A stretch of DNA of 64,000 nucleotides from Bombus terrestris (GCF_910591885.1 NC_063277.1:16579164-16643163); one strand, 5' to 3'; positions 9,990-22,447 are shown, counted from the first letter of the stretch. Program-made: numbers and translations. The notes: generated by a model not told the origin, from the sequence alone.

Positions 9990-10999
9990 TATACGTTTCG
10001 ATCGAACGTTGTTGATATTTAATTATTGACAGAAATACATATAATTTGTTTTTCAAGCTCTACATAACCTAACACTGTTATCTATATAATCATCACTGAA
10101 CAAGTTTTATTTGGTTACTTGGAATAATTGCAAATGTAGATTTATGGATAGATTTATAAAGAAATATTTGTTAAGCCTTCATACTCTTCAATCTCTGTGA
10201 AATGTGCCTGTATCACGAATGCTAATATTTTAGTATACGTTGGAAAAATGTATTGTTAATCGCTGCACTTCTGTTTACGTTTCTTATATTTTATGCTATC
10301 CATTAGTAAATTTGCCTTCCCTTAGCCGTTGTTACTTATTATGTTATGTATAGTTTACGTAATGTGGCTCCCCGCAGCGTTAATTTTAAGAACGTCATGG
10401 TTATGTAGGTAGCCTTTGCCTTTTGTCTATACCTTTAGTGAGTACAGTTGTGACCTCTCGTAGTAGGGATTCTGTTGCGGTAAATACGAATATCGTACAG
10501 CAAAGTAGTCAAAGGAACGAACAAAGGAATTGTGATAATAAATTTATTATGTGTCGTAATTATTAATTATCATTGATAGCTACTAATAATTCTTGTCGTT
10601 AGAAGCAACATTGATAGAAGAAACATTGGTAAGACGTGAAATTCTCGTTTTAAACCTCCTTTTAGTGAATGACCATGTTGTGTACTCATCTGTGATTAAG
10701 TTTACCCGGTTTTTGAGTTACAAAAGGTAAACGAAGATTCGTCATCGATAAGATCATTTTCTGTATTAATGTGCGTCGATTTGCTGCTATCTTTTTCTTT
10801 TTTATTTCTCCTTTTGCTAACAGTACTTAGATTTTTCCGAGACTTGTGCGTGCTTTTATGTGTTCGATAAGTAGTATTTACATTTCCTAATAACAGCGGT
10901 TGCTATAGTAGAAATCGATCTTAACCTTATCGACTGTAAAATTGGATACCCGTATAGTCATCTGGTGGCGATTTCGCGTGAACATAATGGCGAGGAGTA
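9990..10999. other. MTMR9 5' UTR/promoter and divergent intergenic DNA
   Basis: The first roughly 100 bp upstream of the MTMR9 ATG (to about 10,090) is AT-rich and probably includes its short 5' UTR. The start site cannot be placed, since no TATA or initiator stands out. From about 10,370 the sequence gains CpG and GC towards the plus-strand exon at 11,020. No open frame of interest is present. Confidence 0.55.
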
Positions 11000-11010
11000 G
11001 GGGAATCCCC
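11000..11010. promoter_or_regulatory. Palindromic kappa-B (Rel/Dorsal/Relish-type) site
   Basis: GGGGAATCCCC fits the GGGRNWYYCC Rel consensus and is symmetric apart from the central base. It ends 10 bp before the candidate initiator. Rel proteins (Dorsal, Dif, Relish) control immunity and dorsoventral patterning in insects. Occupancy cannot be judged from sequence. Confidence 0.5.
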
Positions 11011-11017
11011 ACCACTC

Positions 11018-11023
11018 TCAGTT
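11018..11023 (+). promoter_or_regulatory. Candidate initiator (TCAGTT) of the plus-strand gene
   Basis: TCAGTT matches the arthropod initiator with A at 11020 as +1. No TATA box lies 25-35 bp upstream. The next good splice donor downstream is at 11203. Confidence 0.45.
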
Positions 11024-11202
11024 CTTTGGCAGTCACCAAAGCGCGGGCTAAGGTTCAAGTTGCATTTTAGATGCCAACGAATGCACATCGCCTTCAGTTG
11101 GTAGTCAGCAGCTTAGTCTCACGATACTCATCTACTTTTGCGAAGAGGATCGAGTGGTGCAGACTGTGACATCTCATTGCGAACTCTCCGATCGAGAATT
11201 CG
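11020..11202 (+). other. Candidate non-coding first exon of a long plus-strand gene
   Basis: It begins at the initiator and ends GAGAATTCG|GTAAGTTCC, a strong donor (GT at 11203). It contains a 32-codon upstream frame from the ATG at 11071 that ends inside the exon (TGA near 11167), so it is better read as 5' UTR with a short uORF than as coding. The gene product is unknown. The next supported exon on this strand is 45.7 kb away at 56,935, and joining the two is an inference. Confidence 0.5.
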
Positions 11203-13539
11203 GTAAGTTCCAATGTTGACATTTCTCCGTTTGTTCAATTATGTTCTTTAACCACGAAAAAATGTTAATATTACCAGTACATCGACTCTCGTTGCGAGTC
11301 AACGCTCTCTCCCTTCGGTGATTTGACGCATTGTCCTATAATGACGTTTCGTCATCGTATTTCCTGCGGCATTTATCGAGCGAAATTGTACTTTCGTTTA
11401 ATACGTAACCACGTTAAATCGCACGTGGAGTTGAAATACGGAGGCGAACCGCATCCGGCGTTGTATGATTGGCCCGAAGCGGTCAAATCATATGTAATTC
11501 GAATTAATGTCAACTTTCCTGCGTCAACGGAAGTCGTCGAATGTACTCGATCACCGCGACACGTTTACGTCTCCTATATGTGACAGTCGATGTGCTCGTT
11601 AACGATGAACATTTTATTCCACGTACATATTTTGTAAATTCCCCTAGATCGGTATTTAGCGAATATCAACCAAGTTATTGTTAATCGACTGTTATCGACT
11701 AACACATTGTTAGCGGCATATATAATATGCGTTCGTAAACGCATATTGCAAATACAGGTTTGAATACGTTTTTTCCATCGTTTCGGCTTGTCAATAACCT
11801 GCTACATACTGTTAAATAAGAATCTGGAGCGAAAGAGACAAATTTGTCGCGACATCGTTCGAAGGCTCATTGGCGAATCCGTGCGTGTTTTATAATCGAC
11901 TGGAACGTTCTGTATTCCGAATAGGTTATCGGCGTATAAATTCATAAATCGTGGTGCGCGCGTGGTTGTTGGTAGCCGTGGATCGTCGAATCGCGAAAGT
12001 CACGTAGTCGTCGTTAGCTCGTCGCCTACACGTACGCGCGGTTCGCTTGTTAAAAAGGATTAATCTGAACGATTACGTTATCAAACGATCGGGGTGTGAA
12101 AGGTATTACGACAGCGTGGTAACATCGCGAAGTTCTCGGGACGTAGCGGTGGCTTTATCCGCGTCGCTGTCGCCTCTCGGCCCGGTCAAATTGTTTTAGT
12201 GGCGAAAAGTTGGACGGAACTTTAAGAGAGCGCGTGTTAACTGCCGACGAAGAAGGTGGCGCGGAAAGACATTGCCATATTAATGTCGCGCGACGAACAA
12301 CTTTTCGGGAGTAATACCCGACCGAGAGAAAGATGCAAAAATGAAAACAAAATATTATTCGATCTAGCGGAAACTTCTTTTTGATTTCAACTCTTTGCGT
12401 TCTGAAAATTTTTATGGTCGGGTTAGCAATTCCAGTACGCTTTTACAGTAAAACTTTATCGAACCGAAGAGTCCTGTTTCGAAAAGAAAAATATTCCTAC
12501 ACTCGTTTAATAGCATTCTCTTCTTTTCTATCTTTTATAAATGGAAGCAATATGGAAAGCGATTTTAAAGAAGTAATTTAAGAAGCAAATTATCGTTTCA
12601 TTACCTACGTTCTGTATGCTACATGTTTCATAAGATTTAAATACCGCGTAAGACAAGTTCCATTTTCAAATGGAATACCAAATGCATGAACGAATTGAGT
12701 GCCGTTTTTCAATAAGTTAACGTAGAACAGAAATTTGGTTTCTTCATAATTTGTAATTTGTAATTCTATGATAGTAGAAGCATTTGGTTAAAAAATGGCT
12801 CGGTCAAGTGGTTAGTACATAGAATTATAATCTCTAGCTACTAATAACTCTATGTTTGGAAATTTCGTGAATCGGCAAGCGGACGCAATTTCCTCGTAAA
12901 TCTAATATTTTATTTCGTGATTTTTACATTGTATTTCGAAATATCGAACACACGGTTCGCGAATGCATGTGTGCGTTCGCATGTATGCTCGCGAGGAATC
13001 TGAAATGTTATTCGACCGGCATAATCCGCCCAAGCATCGCCACTAAATTACCATTCGAATTGATTCGCGTTTCGACGGCATAGCGACGGCATTACCGCAC
13101 CGACGCCGCGATTTATTTGGAAATCGTAACAATGCCGTTTTCATTGAACGCTACCCAGTAGCAGCGTAAGGTCCGCTGCTATTGTCAAAATGCGGCAGAG
13201 GGCAAGTTCTATGCGTCTAATGTTGACCAATGAATTCTGTTCCGTTGCGTTATTAACTGATATCACGATCGCGCGTGTCTCTTCCAACTGTGTATGCTCG
13301 ATTTAGAGTACCTGCGGGAATTTGAATGTGAAAGAACTTTTGCGCATTCATCGGAAATGTACGATACGGTAGAACATAGTTTACACGAACAAATTAATGC
13401 TCAGCTCCAGATACCGCGATCTTATACATCTGTGAATCTCTATTATCAGTCGAAGTATAGTTTCAACTATACGAACGTATTTTATGACGAACGCAGGTTG
13501 TTGGCAGGAGCGATTTAAATTATAAAAAGCAAATTATTC

Positions 13540-13637
13540 GGTTAGTAATTAAGTGATTGCGGATTTTGTCATTACCACCTAATGGTATCATTAATGGGAT
13601 CAATAGGTAAAATCCGCAATTACATAGTTACCAATCC
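13540..13637. repeat. 98-nt imperfect hairpin
   Basis: The left arm (13540-13567) and right arm (13609-13637) share an identical ATTGCGGATTTT core in inverted orientation and match at roughly three quarters of positions overall, with a central loop of about 40 nt. The loop itself contains TACCACCTAATGGTA, a small nested stem. The size suits either a tiny MITE or a miRNA-type precursor. No target-site duplication is clear. Confidence 0.6.
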
Positions 13638-14923
13638 AATATATTTCCAAGGTTCTAGATTTCGAGCCAACGACGGAAATATCGTTTGAATTTTATTTTT
13701 AATTTCGAATAATCGTACTTCTGTTCATCGCTACTGTAACTAAAAAGTTAATTGATTCGACTAATGCTAACACTTACAGTTCCGTTAATTTATCTTTTAC
13801 ACTAATGGCTGTTGTAAGAAGTAATTCATGAAATAATCACTGTTTCGGATAAAATAATTATAAACGCTTGCGCGACTTACCGTACGTACATATTTACGAC
13901 TTACGAATTTACAATTTCCCTCGGACGTATAATTTAAACTAACCTAACCGTATAATTTCGAAATATCCGGCTACCCTTAAACATAAATTATTCCGTGGAG
14001 GGTAGATACGTTGTTGCTTTTCTCACGGGCGTTCGAGGGTTAAAGACTCGTTCGCCACGCGATTATGAACGTTGAAACAGCATTGGTCGCGGCTTCATGT
14101 AAATCGCGCGGATTCCTGACAATTCAATTATACGCGTTCTCGAGCGTGGATCGGCGTGTGCCTTCTTTTCCCTCTCGTTCGCTCCCTTTCGCCTGCATTT
14201 GAGAATGACGCGCCGCTAATCTCGTAATAGTCGCGTGAGCGTGTTTGCACGACAATTGGCCGGAAAGCTCGATACGATAAAAAGCGCGACAATGAAATCG
14301 GCACCCGCTGATCCGTAGCCTGATTTCCATTTTCGTTGCAATCGTGTTTTCTTGTACCTTTTTTCAAGTTTCGCGCATTAACCGTGAAACTGTAGTGCTT
14401 AATCGTGCACGAGTCGTGTATTCGTTCACAGTTGCGAATCGCTGTTACAATTTTCAGAACGAAAGTATTAGTTTAGTCGTTTTTCTTAACTTTGATTACT
14501 TGTTACTCTACATTCCGAAAGCTTTATTTTATTTTAAAGTAAGAGATCAATCGAGGAAGAACGAGTAGCTAATAATACTCGCTGCTAATGTACCAATAAA
14601 CCGCAGTTAGGATAATTTCAATTGTATTATAATTTCATGATCGATTGAAAACCGATGTACCGCAGTCGTATCGATGATAATTATTTGCACTTTGATAAAT
14701 CGAGGGAAAAGCTTGGTAAAATAACAAAATTCTAAATTGTTACATTTCTTAAGTTGCTGCTTTGACGGAATACGTACGCTTGAATCAAAGGAATCTGACG
14801 AATTCCAAGCTTCTGACCGGTAGTGTACATCTCTGTGTATCCAATATCCTTTTCTCAATTTCCGCAGTAGAACAGAGTGCGGCATTCGAACGAGGATTCC
14901 AGACAAAAAGCAAAAATTGTTGC

Positions 14924-15020
14924 CCACGTTCGCGCGTTTGCAGGCCACGTTCGCACGTTCACAGACCAGGTTCGCAGGCAGCGATCGTACGTTTGCAGGT
15001 AACGTTCTCACGTTCCACGA
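14924..15020. repeat. Degenerate 21-bp minisatellite, about 4.6 copies
   Basis: Units start at 14924, 14945, 14966 (shortened to 13 bp), 14979 and 15000. Each carries variants of CCACGTTCGC, CACGTT and TGCAGG. The overlapping open frames on both strands (repeating Arg-Pro-x-Ser or Ala-Asn-Val-x) are a by-product of the repeat. Confidence 0.8.
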
Positions 15021-16994
15021 TGTGGCATTTGAATAAGGATTTGGGGCAAAGCTAAAAAATGTACGTAATGCGCAGTTTTCCTGAAACTTGGTATTAAGGG
15101 GTTCGACGTGAGTAAAAGTCTGTTTATCGACTCTTTGTCAGGATTTTTCCTGCTCTCTGGCTTCGTTTAAATACGTTATAACATATCTTTTTCTTCGTCT
15201 AATTACACACGGTGACGTTTCAGTAAATAGCGTCGATGTAGGGAACGATCGTTTCGTTTTTTCGTAAGTATCACGCGGAAATCGTTCGTCTTTCCTTCCA
15301 TCTCGTCAGACGTTGCGCCGACGTCTGGTAAAGAACGGAGCTTTTGCGTTACTTTGACAACTTTCTTGGAACAAGTGCGATTAGAAATCCACTCCTCAGC
15401 CAAGTCGCGCTTAATCTGTAACAGAAAAAGATCGCGTAGCAACGTAATACAATGCCTTCTCGATATCGAGCAATCTTTTAAATTGCCAATTGAAATTATA
15501 CGTATTTTTCTTCAAATTCTTCATACTTAATATTTAAGGCGTAACAAATGCTGTTTAACGCGAATCAATAGGACTGTAAGGACAGGAACGTATAACCAGC
15601 GAGCTAATTTCCAAGTAATTATTGCCTTTGGTGTACAAACGATTTTTATTAATCCTCTGTGGATTTTTGGGCAAATTATAGTTTACGTTCGTTACTTCTT
15701 ACTTACTTATAGATTAACGATATCATCGAATAATACGATGAAAATCGAGCAACGATTATTTCGATTTCCGTCCACTGTATGCCGCACTGCGCGTTTATTT
15801 CGTTATAAAATTGTTTCTCTCTGTTCCTGTCGAACAGTATCAGCATCCTTTGCACCATAGTTTCGTAATGGGAAAAACGAACGACGACCGGGAACTGTGA
15901 ATCAGCAAAAGGGAAAGAGAAGGGAAAACGTGGAACGAGTAGGTTTTCGGGTGACACAGTCTCGAGCCCCGCATTTTCGCAGCCTAACAAGATTTCAACG
16001 GCCACTTTAGGGTGTCGCGAAAATCCTTTCAGTGGGCTCGAAACGGCGTATTGTTAGCCGTTGTCTTTCGTTTCGTATCTCTGGTCCCGCGCCTCGCGGA
16101 ACACCGATTCGATTTGTTCCCCTCTATTTCCTTCCTTCGCTCATTCTCTCTTCGCCTCTTCTCTTTCTTTTTTTTACCTCTACAGTTCTCTAAATTTTAT
16201 AGGATCAGGACTGATCCGGTGATCGAATTTAGCCCCGTGCTCTCTTGACTGAATTTAGGGGTAGTTTCTTCCGAGGATCTGAACGTGAATGGCCTGCGAA
16301 TCTTTCTCCTACAGAGTCGTTTTTGTTTCCAGAGTATTTAACGCGTCGAGTAAAACTCGCGATAATCTTTTCGTCTCATTTTCAGTTTCCGAGGGTCTTG
16401 AGACAGTTTTTTCGGAGAATCGCTTCCGAGAGGAAACTGTTACGTTATCAAAATTCAAGCATTCTGATCTACCGTATAAACATCTTGGCGCGTGTTTCCT
16501 TCTTTTTTTCAATCCTGCGATTTAGAGATCCGATTTATTTTGTAAATTCTATTAAGTATATATATATGTAAACTCCCTAGAGTTCATGTAGGATAGGGAT
16601 TCTTTTTGTTTTACGGGTAGCACGACAGGCTGTGTTTCACGGACAAAGCGATCTTCCTTTGATTTACGGACGACCATTTGAAGAAGCACGTTTTTCCCAA
16701 ACGGACGGACAGAGAGTTACATTAGGGACAGACAAGGTTACAGAATAGTTATTTAAGATTTTAAAGACTGAAGAAGAAAGATCGGTAGCTCAGGACGTTG
16801 AAAATCGATTCTCGATTTTCAGGTGAACATCGTACCAAAGACTTGTTATTTCCCGTTTAGATAATTATCGTTATTTATTGTTATAGACGCATATTAATTG
16901 TTGTTTATTTTTTGTATTTTTAATTACTTCATAATAAAAAAACTCGATTATCAGACTTCAGAATCGATCCCTGAATTATCCAATTATTGAACCT

Positions 16995-17973
16995 TATATA
17001 TATGTCGGGTTGACGTTAAGATTAGAGTTAGGGTTAAGGGCGTGAAACGAATCCCTATTGGCGCTAGACGTGATCATTATGCAATAGAGGAGATATTTAC
17101 TAGTGCAAATATGACTATGATGGAATCGGACAAGTAATCGCGATAATTAGATACTCGAGAAGCTAACGACGATGATCCTAGGCTCAATAACGAATCCACG
17201 GTCAAGGGGATGACGAACTCTACTCTTCTTTAGCGTCTAAGTTGTACTCAATGTTAATGCATGGGGCAATTACTACGTATCCGAGAGTTACTTGAATCGT
17301 CGTCGAGATCGTACCGGAGAGTAACTCTCCGTCTCGACGATGCCGTCGAGGAAAACTATAATGGGTGGGTCTAAGGACATGAGATCCTCGGATTCGTCAA
17401 AGAAAGCTTTCGTTCCAAAGGTGAGGCAAATTAGCGCTGTTGCTAGTTGGTCGATCTCCATATCGGCGTTTTGAAAAAGATGCTGGCCGCCCTTGAGGGG
17501 AGGTTGTTGACGGGGGGCATTGTTCGTGGAAGATAGGTTTCTCCCATCTTCCCGTAGTTGCAACAAAGACTACTTGTCTATATGAAGGACTTTGCTTGAC
17601 TAAATCTTAAGATTTATTGCGGGTCCTCACGTTAGCTAAACATATACTGCGGAGGTATGTTGACTTCTGGAGGTCATCTTACCCGGAGGATAGAATCTGC
17701 GTGTGGCGAGCCACGGGACAAAAACCATTGAAATATTTACTGCCGCGTATCGCTACGACTATTTCTTTTAAGGAGAGGTATCGAGTTACTCTGTGCCTTT
17801 GTTAGATAAAACGTCCATCCCTTTGACCGCGGCTACGTTCGGCGACTGATTGTCGCCTCGAGCCCAAGCTCACGATCATAAATCTCGAACAATCGGAACG
17901 ACATTTGTTTAATCTAAGTTACAAAGTTACGGTATTCCCGAGAATCCAAGGAGAGGTTCCGGTGTTCTTTCAT
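16995..17973 (-). mobile_element. Transposable element copy A (left arm of inverted dimer)
   Basis: It is the reverse complement of copy B next to it at roughly 95% identity (about 5 differences in 72 bases around 17,660-17,730). Its outer end is TATATATATGTCGGG. At the junction it lacks the GTCCGA inside the terminal repeat. On its minus strand a frame of about 94 codons (17566-17288 from its first Met) reads ...GGQHLFQNADMEIDQ and ...LTFGTKAFFDESEDLMSL, ending SRRRFK. The matching frame in copy B has two stops. I cannot assign this protein to a transposase family. Confidence 0.75.
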
Positions 17974-17991
17974 CATATATATATGTCGGAC
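17974..17991. other. Palindromic junction of the inverted dimer
   Basis: The spacer between the two arms is CATATATATATGTCGGAC. Its first 12 bases are a perfect palindrome and it includes the terminal repeat of copy B. The flanking TTCTTTCAT and ATGAAAGAA are the first paired bases of the nearly 2-kb stem. Confidence 0.8.
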
Positions 17992-18970
17992 ATGAAAGAA
18001 CACCGGAATCCCTCCTTGGATTCGCGGGAATACCGTAACGTTGTAACTTAGATTAAACAAATGCCGCTCCGATTGTTCGAGATTTATGATCATGAGCTTG
18101 GGCTCGAGGCGACAATCAGTCGCCGAACGTAGCCGCGGTCAAAGGGATGGACGTTTTATCTAACAAAGGCACAGAGTAACTCTATACTTCTCCTTAAAAG
18201 AAATAATCGTAGCGATACGCGGCAGTAAATATTTCAATGGTTTCTGTCCCGTGGCTCGCCATACGCAGATTCTATCCACCGGGTAAGATGATCTCCAGAT
18301 GTCAACATACCTCCGCAGTATATGTTTAGCTAACGTGAGATCCCGCAATAAATCTGAAGATTTAGTCAAGCAAAGTCCTTCATATAGACAAGCAGCCTTT
18401 GTTGCAACTACGGGAAGATGGGAGAAACCTATCTTCCACGAACGATGCCCCCCGTCAATAACCTCCCCTCAAGGGCGGCCAGCATCTCTTTCAAAACGCC
18501 GATATGGAGATCGACCAATTAGCAACAGCGCTAATTTCCCTCACCTTTGGAACGAAAGCTTTCTTTGACGAATCCGAGGATCTCATGTCCTTAGACACAC
18601 CCATTATAGTTTTCCTCGACGGCATCGTCGAGACGGAGAAGCACTCTCCCGTATGATCTCGACGACGATTCAAGTAACTCTCAGATACGTAGTGATTGCC
18701 CCATGCATTAACATTGAGTACAACTTAGACGCTAAAGAAGAGTAGAGTTCGTCATCCCGTTGACCGTGGATTCGTTATTGAGCCTAGGATCATTGTCATT
18801 AGCTTCTCGAGTATCTAATTATCGCGATTACTTGTCCGATTCCATCATAGTCATATTTGCACTAGTAAATATCTCCTCTATTGCATAATGATCACGTCTA
18901 GCGCCAATAGGGATTCGTTTCACGCCCTTAACCCTAACTCTAATCTTAACGTCAACCCGACATATATATA
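17974..18970 (+). mobile_element. Transposable element copy B (right arm of inverted dimer)
   Basis: About 995 bp with its own terminal inverted repeats: TATATATATGTCGG at 17976-17989 and CCGACATATATATA at 18957-18970. It is therefore a complete-looking short element, not just half of a foldback. Its plus-strand frame 18480-18652 (DMEIDQLATALISLTFGTKA) is interrupted by TAA upstream (near 18459) and TGA near 18652. On its minus strand, 18369-18160 keeps a 69-codon frame (LAKHILRRYVDIWRSSYPVD) that is also largely kept in copy A. Both ends lie in TATATA, which suggests a TA-type target. Confidence 0.75.
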
Positions 18971-21900
18971 TACACGCATGTATTCGATTGATCTTGTACA
19001 CTTTTAAGATTCCTCCGCTATTCAACACGTCGTATGAAACGGCTCTCTTTAATCCCGGCCAGTGGGATATAATGGAAATCGATCGGATGGATACGGAATC
19101 GTTGTCTCGTTAATAAACGAAAAGCAAGAAGATTTATCGTGTCGGGTATTTGAATATACATGGACGGCAGATTACGATCCGCTGGCCCCGTGAAAGCCCG
19201 AAAGTCTTAGCTGACCCCTTTTCATATCAACCCCTAACTTTGAAAACGATTCGTAAGTCCTTTTGAAATTGTCGAAGCATGATTGTGCACGTTTATTTGT
19301 GGGCAAACGGCCCTCGTCTCTTTCGCCAGAGACACGCAGAGTCGATATTTCTCGTTGATTTTCACGTCGATTTTCACGTCACCGCAAAGGTAAATCACTT
19401 TCGGACATCGATTGAAACGTCAATAGCGAATATGTTAAATTTAAACGAAGTATCAGCGTGAAAGTTCACTTAAACAAACAAGTATTTCGTTTAACGTGTT
19501 CTACGTAGCGTCGATGTGTCCGTGTCAGTCGAGGGAAGTAAAGCTTTCATCGAGCGAAAAGAGACGTTCTTTGCCGTATCGTTGGCAAATACAACGTCAA
19601 AGGTGAGGAATTTTTTCTCTGATTAAAAAGTTACGTTGCTGCTAACGCGGCTCGTTTACGAGAATTTAAAGTTTTGGCAAAACAATTTGGTAAAAACGTA
19701 CCGAAGGTACCGGTAAAGTTTCACTTGGCGATATGTTCATTCGTTGAATCCTAATGTTACGGAATAAAATGTCATTTATTTCACGATATTCTATACTTTT
19801 TGTACAATTTTTTACGACGAAACACGTAGATATATTCATACGTCGAAGTTTCAAAGTTTCTCGCTAGATCGTAACAACGAAATAAAAATTCAACTGCGTG
19901 AAAAATTCTCTCCGGGAACGAGCGTTTTATTTCTATTAAAAGCATATTGATTAACTTCTATGTATTCCGGGCATCTTCGTTCGAATTATACGTCAAGAAA
20001 GGCTGAAAAAGTGGAAACAAAAGTTTCCATGAAACAGTTGGATGAAAGGGATCGAGGAAACGCGAAACGTCGACCAACTTTTTACCATAATCACAGAGCC
20101 ACGCAGTAGTACGTATACGTAGGCGATGAAGCGCGATCAAATAAACCGTTTCCACCCGTGGACCTGTTTGTTACGTAGAAACTTTGTTAAAAATTGCCAT
20201 CGGCTGCCTACCTCCATCGGTTGTCGTTTATTTCCACCTGCAACGTTGTTTTTGTCCACTTTTGCTTTCGAATGTCAACGCCGTCGCGATATTGTACCCT
20301 GCGTGGACCCAGTGCACTCTCAGTCTGCACTCGTTCCAAACCGGTGTATGGAAGCTCGCGGAACACGTGAAAACAGCCCGCCAACTCTTTTTAGTTACGA
20401 GCCGCGCCAGGTTCGCGGCAGTAAGTTGCGGATTATTTGTTCCAATTTCTCTTTTTCTCTCTTCTTTACGCTGCTTGTCTCTGTTTTCCGAGCGTAACGT
20501 GTATATATAACGCGCGGTTGCGACACACAGGGCTCGCGAGTATTGCTCTCGCGTAAATGACGCCTGAATTTTTTCTCTCTGACGCGATATATTCAATTTA
20601 CCGAGTTTCTTTGACACAAGTCGCGCCTCATCGTTTGTTGCATCGACCGATTTCGCGATGTCGCTCGCGTGCGTTTTCTCTCGCGCGCTTTGGATACGCT
20701 AGGTGGTGCGCGAAATTAGGCTGAAGTTCGCTCCATAGGAGCGTAAACAGGTATTTTGCTTTGGTTTGCGATCGTTGAGGTATCTTCGTCGAGGCTGTTC
20801 AGGGAATTTTGGATGAATATTTCCGGCACGCGTAAGGTAATTTCGCGAGAGAGTTTCCGAGTTCGACTGTAGAAGCATTAAAGCATCATCGATATCAAAT
20901 TTAAACGAGATTCATATAAATAGAAGATCGCGGTTTATGATTATGGTTGAGCGTTATCGGAATTTATCTTACCGGAATGATGCATCTACTCGTGTAGAAA
21001 ACCATTGATCTTGTCAGGAATTTGAGGTTCCTGATTATCGTCCACATTTTATGAAGATGTAACAGAAAATTCATAATGGGAAACGTAAAAATCTAAAGTA
21101 AAGCGGATGAGATGGCAACTGTGATTTTAACTGTTGTTAATTTTGGGGCATGTTTTTGTCGGGAACGTTCCGGATAATTGACACGGTGTTTCATTATTCG
21201 ACCAAGTGGATATTTTCTCATTGTCCCGTTTAACGTTACAACGAATATCTACGAAGCGAACACTCCAATGATTTTAATCCCTCTCGCTTTTGTACCGATA
21301 ACGGTATGAATTCTACGGTTTCTTGTTTCGGTCTTATCGATGTTCATAATAAATCGACGGTTCGCTGTGAATTCGAAACACGCGGCTCTTCTCCCGCTCT
21401 ATCTTTCGTTGTTTCTCTATCGTTGCATCGCCGACGAGTCCAAATAAAAAGGGAACAAAATCGCGAATGAAATGTTCAACGCGGCATAACGAATCGGTTC
21501 AGTTTTCGTCTTGTGAATCGCGTTTCTTTTGTCAGCGTTCAGGTGAAATCACCCGGCAGAATGGACGCGACAAAATGGACGGGCCGTGGACTCGATTTCG
21601 GCGAGCACGCGCGACCAAAACCATTGAACCGACTGCATCCGCCAACGGAACACGTTGTGCACGCTTGTTGTTTTCATGACTGACGGATGCAACGGTGAAT
21701 TAATCCCATGGCAAAGTGCCGGCTGCTATACAACGGAATAATCGTCATCGACGAATAACTTGGAGCAGTTTAACGCTTGTCGATCGTTGAATTTTCCAAA
21801 GCGAAGCTATTCGTAGACGAACGTTTAATACGAACGGGCTCTCCACGAACGACACGCGATCGGATCAAACACAGTTTGTCCGTATTACGCGATTTTTATA

Positions 21901-22446
21901 TCATATAAATTACACGTAACCGTCTAACTACGTAAAACTATATTTGAAAGGTAACTGGTTTATTTTACGAACGAGAAGCGAGATAACCTTCGTCATGATT
22001 TTTATTACGTTCGATCGAAGATTTATTTGCCTAACTTTATTAAAGTTTTCAGTTTCATATCGATCGTTTCGTCTATCATGCGATCTTTAAGCCACGGTAT
22101 TTGTATAAAAATTTCATTTACGAACGGGAAGCTTCTTCTGGCACGTGATTTCAAACTATGTTCGAATAAAAATTCGTTCACCAACGAATCGTTTTTCGTG
22201 TATTACGTTTTCAATGTACGTACACGTAGGTACGGGCGATCGTAACTTATTTGTAACTTTATATCGTAACTTTAATTTAGGTGTTTGTAGGTGTGTTGGA
22301 AAGTGTGAAAAAGCAATTACATAGATATTAATTTTTTTATTAATTTCTTTTTAGAGTAATTGACTTGTTTTTATCGGAGTTTCCCCGTCCGCAGGGAAAC
22401 AGTGAATAATTTCGCAACATCCATTCAGAACCTTCCTTCTGTTGTT

Positions 22447-22447
<1 letters not shown>

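Noticed and set aside
11071..11169. ATG-initiated frame in the candidate first exon as a real protein start
   Set aside because: It terminates inside the exon after 32 codons, so it is at most a uORF.
20498..20515. TATATATAACGCGCGG as an alternative TATA promoter
   Set aside because: No initiator or donor at suitable spacing that would define a first exon; kept only as a possibility in the intron note.
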